A DNA stretch of 5,403 nt from an uncultured Clostridia bacterium (GTDB lineage: Bacteria; Bacillota; Clostridia; Oscillospirales; Ruminococcaceae). The stretch spans positions 1-5,403 of the forward strand of contig CALDJI010000278.1 of NCBI GenBank assembly GCA_937901805.1. Reading direction: 5' to 3'. The notes under the pieces are model-generated. The model was not told where the DNA came from. It did no database searches and was given only the letters and a program-made list of their open reading frames with translations. This document shows, piece after piece, positions 1 through 3,959 of the stretch; position 1 is the stretch's first letter; each line of letters opens with the position of its first letter. Made by a program: the position numbers and the translations under genes.

Positions 1-626
1 GTCAAATCTGCATGTTCGATATCAAAGACCTTGCGCACCAGGGAAAAACCGTTGGAATGGACGCCGGTAGAGGCAAGCCCAATAATTGCATCTCCCGCTT
101 TGAGCTTGCTGCCGTCGATGATGCGATCCTTGTCCACCACGCCCACTGAGAAGCCGGCCAGATCATAGTCGTCATCCGGCATCATCCCAGGATGCTCCGC
201 TGTTTCCCCGCCAACCAGCGCACATCCGGACTGGACGCAGCCTTCTGCCACACCTGCGACAATCTCCGCCACTTTTTCCGGAATATTCTTTCCAATGGCA
301 ATATAGTCCAGGAAAATCAGGGGTTTTGCGCCGGAACAGATAATATCGTTCACGCACATGGCTACGCAGTCAATGCCGATTGTATTGTGTTTGTCAAGCA
401 ACATGGCAAGTTTCAGTTTGGTGCCGACGCCGTCTGTGCCGGACACGAGCACCGGATGGCGGTATCCTTCCAAGTCCAGCTCAAAAAGTCCGCCAAAGCC
501 GCCGATTCCAGACAAGACGCCCGGAATCACCGTACGTTTGACATGGTTTTTCATCAATTCCACTGCCTTATAGCCGGCGGTCACATCTACGCCTGCTGCC
601 TTGTAACTGTCACTGTAACTTTTCAT
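1..626 (-). CDS. purM: Phosphoribosylformylglycinamidine cyclo-ligase (AIR synthetase), 3' end cut by the window edge
   Basis: PurM closes FGAM to aminoimidazole ribonucleotide (AIR) using ATP, in the cytosol. I translated it by hand from the minus strand: 208 codons are visible of the usual 340-350, so the C-terminal third lies beyond position 1. PurM signatures read in order: [13 protein letters not shown] (residues 7-19), [12 protein letters not shown] (63-74, ATP-binding region), [12 protein letters not shown] (84-95), [10 protein letters not shown] (99-108) and [11 protein letters not shown] (139-149). The sequence follows the E. coli protein closely by eye. I chose the ATG at 626 because a GGAG (636-633) lies 6 nt upstream. 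An in-frame ATG at 638 would add four residues but has a poorer ribosome binding site. It follows purF by 139 bp on the same strand, with no promoter I would defend between them, so it is probably co-transcribed. The frame is open throughout. Identification is secure; the only uncertainty is the 4-codon start choice. Confidence 0.96.
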   Translation of the reverse strand, partial: MKSYSDSYKAAGVDVTAGYKAVELMKNHVKRTVIPGVLSGIGGFGGLFELDLEGYRHPVLVSGTDGVGTKLKLAMLLDKHNTIGIDCVAMCVNDIICSGAKPLIFLDYIAIGKNIPEKVAEIVAGVAEGCVQSGCALVGGETAEHPGMMPDDDYDLAGFSVGVVDKDRIIDGSKLKAGDAIIGLASTGVHSNGFSLVRKVFDIEHADL

Positions 627-635
627 TGTTTGCTC

Positions 636-710
636 CATTCCGCCGCTTCGCGCCGGCATCATATTTTTTATATCAAGCCCTTATCACGCGAAGCAAAAAT
701 GAAAAGGGCT
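636..710 (-). promoter_or_regulatory. purF-purM intercistronic RNA structure with two competing stems
   Basis: Two inverted repeats overlap here. In transcript order, AGCCCTT (710-704) can pair with AAGGGCT (682-676), and GCTTCGCG (694-687) can pair with CGCGAAGC (652-645). The second stem's left arm lies in the loop of the first and its right arm lies outside, so they either exclude each other or form a pseudoknot. The right arm ends about 8 nt before the purM GGAG, so the structure could affect purM translation or mRNA stability. No U-tract follows on the minus strand, so it is not a normal terminator for the operon. On the plus strand the AGCCCTT/AAGGGCT stem is followed by GTTTTTCTT, but its 21-nt loop makes that a weak terminator. 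The pairings are read directly; the function is inference. Confidence 0.4.
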
Positions 711-743
711 GTTTTTCTTGGAACTGTGCAGTAAAATGTAATT

Positions 744-764
744 GCAGACTTCCTCTGCGCGCAG
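744..764 (-). repeat. Short hairpin and palindrome just after the purF stop codon
   Basis: Immediately downstream of the purF TAA lies a perfect 10-bp palindrome, CTGCGCGCAG (755-764). It overlaps a small hairpin with GCAGA and TCTGC arms (744-748 and 754-758) and a 5-nt loop. There is no U-tract behind it, so I do not call a terminator. It may help define the 3' boundary of purF mRNA or may be incidental. Confidence 0.3.
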
Positions 765-765
765 T

Positions 766-2175
766 TTACTCTTTTCCGTTCCAGCAGTAGGTGCACAACT
801 TGCACGGTTCAATGCCAATGGAGGCGATCACATCCTCCAGTTCATGGTATTTCAGAGAAGTGAAGTTGAGTTTCTGTGCGATCCGGTTTACCATTTCCTG
901 ATGTTCTTCGGTATCGCGCTGGCAGTACTTTTCAAAATCATAATCTGTCTTTCCGCCCTCAATTTCATCAATCACCCGGCGGGTAATCAGATCGTATTCC
1001 GACGTGGAACGGGAGAAGTTGAGATATTTGCATCCAAACATGATTGGCGGACAGGCAGAACGGATATGCACCTCTTTCGCACCGCTGGAATAGAGGAATT
1101 CCACTGTTTCCCTAGTCTGAGTCCCGCGGACAATGGAATCATCAATAAACAGCAGCTTTTTTCCACGGATCAGGGCGTCGATCGGAACCAGCTTCATATG
1201 GGCGATCAGATTCCTGACCGACTGGTTCTGCGGCATAAAGCTGCGCGGCCAGGTCGGGGTGTATTTGATAAACGGACGTGCAAACGGGATACCGGATTCA
1301 TTGGCGTAACCAATGGCGTGCGCAGTCCCGGAATCCGGGATGCCTGCGACAAAATCGACTTTGACGTCTTTATCCCGGCGTGCTAAAAGCTTGCCGCATT
1401 CATAACGCATCATCTCAACGTTGACCCCTTCGTAAGCAGAAGTGGTATAACCGTAATACGTCCACAGGAAGGTACAGATTTTCATCTGTTTTTGAGGCTC
1501 TGCAACTGTCTGGATTCCATCCGGGGTCATAAATACAACTTCGCCCGGGCCGATTTCCCGTTCGTCATGATAACCAAGGTTCAAATAGGAAAATGACTCG
1601 AACGCAACACAGTATGCCCCTTCTTTATGGCCGATGACAAGCGGAGTCCTGCCCATAAAATCCCTTGCCGCATACAATCCCTGCGGGGTCATCAGGATCA
1701 TAGTCATGGATCCGTCAATGCACTGCTGCGCATAGCGGATCCCCTCCACAATGCTGTCTTTCTGATTAATCAGTGCGGCAACCAGCTCGGTTGCGTTGAC
1801 ATCGCCACCGCTCATCTCCAAAAAATGGACATTGCCTTTTTCAAACAGCATTTTGATCAATTCATTTGTATTATTGATACGCCCGACAGTTGTGATGGCA
1901 TAATTACCCAGATGAGAACGGATAATAAGCGGCTGCGGTTCCGTATCGCTGATGCAGCCGATTCCCATATTCCCCTGCATCTCGCCGACATCGCTTTCAA
2001 ACTTTGTCCGGAATGGGGAATTTTCAATGTTGTGAATAGAACGATTAAACCCGTCAATCGAATTGTAAACTGCCAATCCACCGCGTCTGGTGCCAAGGTG
2101 GGAATGATAATCTGTTCCAAAAAACAGATCCATGACACAGTCTTTTTTCGATACAGCGCCAAACAAACCGCCCAA
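766..2175 (-). CDS. purF: Amidophosphoribosyltransferase (PurF), divergent type without the N-terminal cysteine
   Basis: PurF catalyses the committed step of purine synthesis: PRPP plus an amide nitrogen gives phosphoribosylamine. Length is 469 residues from the TTG start. The C-terminal phosphoribosyltransferase half is intact: GIPDSGTAHAIGYA (278-291), an FIKYTP stretch matching the usual iKNRY region (302-307), and the PRPP loop LLFIDDSIVRGT (341-352). Cysteines at 234, 382, 458 and 461 fall where Bacillus-type PurF ligates a 4Fe-4S cluster. The N-terminal half has the class II glutaminase layout (SHLGTRRGG 25-33; RDFMGRTPLVIG 171-182) but begins MGGLFG where active enzymes expose Cys1-Gly, and other glutamine-site residues are also replaced. 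I chose TTG because AGGAGGT (2188-2182) lies 6 nt upstream and related proteins, as I recall them, begin MGGFFG. ATG at 2193 (AAAGG 5 nt upstream) or GTG at 2199 would add 6 or 8 residues. Family assignment is firm; glutamine use is doubtful. Confidence 0.93.
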   Translation of the reverse strand: MGGLFGAVSKKDCVMDLFFGTDYHSHLGTRRGGLAVYNSIDGFNRSIHNIENSPFRTKFESDVGEMQGNMGIGCISDTEPQPLIIRSHLGNYAITTVGRINNTNELIKMLFEKGNVHFLEMSGGDVNATELVAALINQKDSIVEGIRYAQQCIDGSMTMILMTPQGLYAARDFMGRTPLVIGHKEGAYCVAFESFSYLNLGYHDEREIGPGEVVFMTPDGIQTVAEPQKQMKICTFLWTYYGYTTSAYEGVNVEMMRYECGKLLARRDKDVKVDFVAGIPDSGTAHAIGYANESGIPFARPFIKYTPTWPRSFMPQNQSVRNLIAHMKLVPIDALIRGKKLLFIDDSIVRGTQTRETVEFLYSSGAKEVHIRSACPPIMFGCKYLNFSRSTSEYDLITRRVIDEIEGGKTDYDFEKYCQRDTEEHQEMVNRIAQKLNFTSLKYHELEDVIASIGIEPCKLCTYCWNGKE

Positions 2176-2181
2176 TGCAAT

Positions 2182-2188
2182 ACCTCCT
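2182..2188 (-). promoter_or_regulatory. Ribosome binding site that decides the purF TTG start
   Basis: AGGAGGT, nearly a full anti-Shine-Dalgarno match, lies 6 nt before TTG 2175-2173. It sits inside the longer reading frame opened by ATG 2193, where it would encode Gly-Gly. This placement is the main sequence argument that translation starts at TTG and that the family's MGG N-terminus is authentic. Confidence 0.7.
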
Positions 2189-2254
2189 GTCATTTTCACC
2201 TTTTGTTATACAGGGTTCCTTTTTTCAAAATCTCACTCGAAAGTTTTGGCAGAA

Positions 2255-2274
2255 CCTTTTCCAAATCAAACAGC
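2255..2274. repeat. Copy 1 of a 20-bp exact direct repeat (copy 2 at 4469-4488)
   Basis: The 20 bases here, starting CCTTTTCC and ending AAACAGC on the plus strand, recur identically at 4469-4488 inside the DUF3825 gene. With flanks, 24 of 26 bases match (GCAG, two mismatches, then the 20-mer). Read on the minus strand in the same frame, copy 2 encodes LFDLEKEL in the DUF3825 protein and copy 1 would encode LFDLEKVL in an otherwise non-coding gap. A 20-mer match by chance within 5.4 kb is very unlikely. Confidence 0.6.
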
Positions 2275-2308
2275 CTGCCGGTTTTTTAGTTTTTAGGAAA
2301 GAATGGGG

Positions 2309-2336
2309 AAAGGGCAAAGTATTTGCTTTGCCCCTT
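2309..2336 (-). repeat. Strong hairpin after purC, without a U-tract
   Basis: On the minus strand AAGGGGCAAAG (2336-2326) and CTTTGCCCTTT (2319-2309) form an 11-bp stem with one G-U pair around a 6-nt loop. It starts 24 nt beyond the purC stop codon. The bases after it are C-rich (CCCCATTC) rather than U-rich, so full intrinsic termination is unlikely. It could be a partial terminator, a 3' stabiliser for purE-purC mRNA, or a processing site that sets purF-purM levels apart. The structure is plain in the sequence; the role is inferred. Confidence 0.5.
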
Positions 2337-2360
2337 GTTACCCGTTTTATTGTGTCCGAA

Positions 2361-3071
2361 TTAGCCTCCGAACAGTCTCTTCATAATCTCCTTGTAACCT
2401 TCATCGACATTGTCCATATCCCTGCGGAAGCGGTCCTTGTCGAGTTTTTCATGGGTTTTCGCATCCCAGAAGCGACAGGTATCCGGAGAAATTTCATCTG
2501 CAAGGATAATTTTTCCATCGCTGGTCTTGCCAAACTCAATTTTAAAGTCTACCAGCTCAATGCCGATCCCCGCAAAGAACTCTGTCAGATAGTTGTTGAT
2601 TTTAAACGCATAATCTGCAATCAGTGCAAGTTCTTCTTTTGTGACAATACCAAGGGCAAAAACATGGTAATCATTGATCATCGGATCGCCGAGAGCATCG
2701 TCTTTATAGGAATACTCCAAAACAGTTTTTGCCATCTTAGTTCCTTCCGGAAGACCCAGACGCTTGGAAAGAGAACCCGCGGCAATATTGCGCACAATGA
2801 CTTCCAGCGGAATAATTTTCACTTTTTTGACAATGGTTTCGCGATCGGAAATCTCCTCCACATAATGGGTGGGGATCCCCTTTTCCTCAAGCATTTTCAT
2901 CAGGTAGTTGGAAACGCGGTTGTTGACAACACCCTTGTTTTCAATGGTGCCTTTTTTCTGTCCGTTGAAAGCGGTGGCATCGTCTTTATAGTCGACAATA
3001 TAGAGTTCCGGATCATCGGTTTTAAAGACCTTTTTTGCTTTTCCTTCATACAGCTGCTCTAACTTTTTCAT
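2361..3071 (-). CDS. purC: Phosphoribosylaminoimidazole-succinocarboxamide synthase (SAICAR synthetase)
   Basis: PurC joins CAIR and aspartate, with ATP, to give SAICAR. At 236 residues it has the normal length for short bacterial PurC. Signatures in order: [10 protein letters not shown] (7-16, ATP-binding glycine loop), [17 protein letters not shown] (31-47), NNRVSNYLM (50-58), [14 protein letters not shown] (88-101), DFKIEFG (175-181) and [14 protein letters not shown] (190-203), the last two being the classic PurC patterns. The start ATG (3071-3069) overlaps the purE TGA in an ATGA arrangement, and a GAGG sits about 10 nt upstream inside purE, so translation is probably coupled. The stop is TAA at 2363-2361. 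Nothing essential looks missing. Confidence 0.98.
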   Translation of the reverse strand: MKKLEQLYEGKAKKVFKTDDPELYIVDYKDDATAFNGQKKGTIENKGVVNNRVSNYLMKMLEEKGIPTHYVEEISDRETIVKKVKIIPLEVIVRNIAAGSLSKRLGLPEGTKMAKTVLEYSYKDDALGDPMINDYHVFALGIVTKEELALIADYAFKINNYLTEFFAGIGIELVDFKIEFGKTSDGKIILADEISPDTCRFWDAKTHEKLDKDRFRRDMDNVDEGYKEIMKRLFGG

Positions 3072-3574
3072 ATTCTTTCTACCTCTTCCTGCAATTTTTT
3101 ATCCTTTTGAATGACTTCTTCAATCATTTTTGCTTTTCTTTCGCCAAGTTTTGCCGCAATCTCCTCATTTTCCACGCCGAGGATCTGAGCCGCCAGGAAC
3201 GCCGCGTTTTTTGCACCGTCCACTGCAACGGTTGCAACCGGGATGCCGGACGGCATCTGCACAGTGGCAAGCAGTGCATCCAAGCCGCCAAGGCCGCCGG
3301 ATTTTACCGGGATGCCGATAACCGGCAGTATAGTGTGGGCGGCAAGAACTCCTGCCAGGTGAGCCGCCATGCCGGCTGCGGCAATGATCACGCCCACCCC
3401 ATTATCCCGTGCATTTGCAGCAAAATCGCTTGCAAGGCTTGGGGTTCTGTGCGCGGACATCACATGGACTTCCACTGGGATTTCCAGTTCTTTCAAGGTG
3501 GAAATTGCCCCTTTTACAACCGGCAGATCGCTGTCGCTGCCCATGATAATCGCTACTTTTTTGCAGCTTGCCAT
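3068..3574 (-). CDS. purE: 5-(carboxyamino)imidazole ribonucleotide mutase (PurE, class I-like)
   Basis: PurE moves the carboxyl group in N5-CAIR to give CAIR, the substrate of PurC encoded next. The 168-residue length is typical. Motifs: MGSDSDLP (11-18, phosphate-binding loop), SAHRTP (40-45, with the catalytic-region His42), [17 protein letters not shown] (65-81, including His72) and GLDALL (97-102). The SAHRTP form fits class I enzymes, which need PurK to make N5-CAIR; no purK is in this window. The tail from about residue 135 is charged and helical. The ATG at 3574 is preceded by AAAGGGG (3592-3586) with an 11-nt gap, slightly long. It is the first gene after the structured leader, and its terminator lies only about 33 nt upstream, so purE mRNA must come from readthrough. 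Confidence 0.97.
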   Translation of the reverse strand: MASCKKVAIIMGSDSDLPVVKGAISTLKELEIPVEVHVMSAHRTPSLASDFAANARDNGVGVIIAAAGMAAHLAGVLAAHTILPVIGIPVKSGGLGGLDALLATVQMPSGIPVATVAVDGAKNAAFLAAQILGVENEEIAAKLGERKAKMIEEVIQKDKKLQEEVERI

Positions 3575-3585
3575 CCTAAATCATT

Positions 3586-3592
3586 CCCCTTT
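3586..3592 (-). promoter_or_regulatory. purE ribosome binding site, able to pair with the terminator 3' arm
   Basis: AAAGGGG lies 11 nt before the purE ATG. Its AAAGGG portion is complementary to CCCTTT in the 3' arm of the upstream terminator (minus strand around 3642-3614). A readthrough transcript could therefore mask this site if the terminator hairpin did not form. That pairing is only 6 bp and is a possibility, not a demonstrated control. Confidence 0.5.
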
Positions 3593-3606
3593 ACAAAATT
3601 GTTATG

Positions 3607-3646
3607 AAAACAGAAAAGGGCATTGGAAATTACCCCATGCCCTTTT
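3607..3646 (-). terminator. Intrinsic terminator in the leader ahead of purE
   Basis: On the minus strand AAAAGGGCAT (3646-3637) pairs perfectly with ATGCCCTTTT (3623-3614). The 13-nt loop can tighten further by GGGG/TTCC pairing. The run TTTTCTGTTTT (3617-3607) provides the U-rich tract. It ends 33 bp before the purE ATG and has no gene directly before it, so its place suits premature termination of the pur leader or the 3' end of a small RNA. Confidence 0.75.
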
Positions 3647-3788
3647 GATTGATAAAACGATCCCGCTTTTGCGAAAATGCCTGCAAATAGGCTCTGACCG
3701 GACAGACCGACGTGAAACAGACATCTGTTTAAAACGCCCGCGAACCCAATCCGCATAAGACAAAAGCCCCTCTCGTCTGTGATTAACA
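3607..3788 (-). ncRNA. Structured pur leader RNA of unidentified class (riboswitch-like attenuator or 6S-like small RNA)
   Basis: The predicted transcript starts near 3789-3787 and runs about 180 nt to the terminator. Elements in order: a 9-bp hairpin AGACGAGAG-GGG-CTTTTGTCT (3778-3758, two G-U pairs); AAACAG-ATGT-CTGTTT (about 3730-3715); a GCCT/AGGC hairpin (3692-3679); CGC-AAAA-GCG; then the terminator. The first hairpin's 5' strand can instead pair over long range: GTTA, ACAGA, GAG and GGGC (3787-3766) with GCCC, TTT, TCTGT and TAAC (3621-3601). That would break both the first hairpin and the terminator. I looked for cores of the purine, ZTP, PRPP/ykkC, THF and glycine riboswitches and saw none. 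A closing stem joining both ends, a length near 180-190 nt and a purine-gene neighbour also fit 6S RNA. A 78-codon frame from GTG 3789 through this region has no recognisable protein and crosses the terminator; I reject it. Confidence 0.55.
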
Positions 3789-3795
3789 CATTTCC

Positions 3796-3824
3796 ATTCT
3801 AATGGATTGGAGCAAAAAATTCAA
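3796..3824 (-). promoter_or_regulatory. Sigma-A promoter of the pur operon
   Basis: On the minus strand the -35 element TTGAAT (3824-3819) and -10 element TAGAAT (3801-3796) are separated by exactly 17 bp, and an A/T-rich run follows the -35. The expected start is a G near 3789-3787, giving a leader of about 215 nt to purE. I see no comparable promoter nearer to purE. Confidence 0.75.
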
Positions 3825-3849
3825 TTGATCACCCTCAAATTCTGCATTT

Positions 3850-3909
3850 TTCGTGTAGATATCTACCTTTGAAATGTTTTACACAGTGAAATTGTAAATT
3901 TTACACGAA
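3850..3909. promoter_or_regulatory. Cluster of inverted repeats upstream of the pur promoter (candidate operator)
   Basis: Within 60 bp there are: a perfect 12-bp palindrome GTAGATATCTAC (3855-3866); TGTAAA-T-TTTACA (3893-3905); a further TTTACA (3878-3883); TTTTACAC repeated directly at 3877-3884 and 3899-3906, a 22-bp period or about two helical turns; and TTCGTGTA (3850-3857) inverted as TACACGAA (3902-3909). The cluster ends about 26 bp upstream of the -35, a usual place for an activator or upstream repressor site. The CGAA cores resemble Firmicute PurR boxes only loosely. The repeats are seen directly; a regulator is inferred. Confidence 0.45.
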
Positions 3910-3959
3910 GCTGTTTGACATACGGCCGCTGTGTAGTCCTCGCTCAGGAGTTTCCCCAC

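Noticed and set aside
192..734. 180-codon plus-strand frame opposite purM
   Set aside because: It lies antisense to conserved PurM motifs and across the purF-purM hairpins; no protein family is recognised.
2199..2211. Possible internal promoter before purF (TATAAC at 2211-2206)
   Set aside because: The only -35-like sequence at 17 bp spacing is poor, and TTGAAA is just 12 bp away, so support is too weak to list.
766..2289. Long plus-strand frames opposite purF (about 742-1386 and 1627-2289)
   Set aside because: They are antisense to a well-conserved enzyme and have no ribosome binding site or family resemblance; they are by-products of purF codon use.
2175..3062. 295-codon plus-strand frame opposite purC and the purC-purF gap
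   Set aside because: The opposite strand encodes an unmistakable full-length PurC; this frame shows no domain and no ribosome binding site.
3575..3788. Guanine/adenine, ZTP, PRPP or THF riboswitch ahead of purE
   Set aside because: This was the first expectation from context, but I could not find the conserved core sequences of these classes on the minus strand. A covariance search would settle it.
3553..3789. 78-codon minus-strand frame starting at GTG 3789
   Set aside because: It begins at the predicted transcription start, so there is no room for a ribosome binding site. It runs straight through the terminator into purE in another frame, has no recognisable domain, and is better explained as RNA structure.
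3850..3909. Classic PurR PurBox pair
   Set aside because: The CGAA cores are inverted, but the match to the Bacillus consensus is partial and the 44-bp separation is far from the usual 16-17 bp.
3911..3959. Terminator for the LOTUS-DUF3825 gene
   Set aside because: Only a 4-bp TCCT/AGGA stem with no U-tract is visible after the stop codon; readthrough into the pur region is possible, but I cannot call a terminator.
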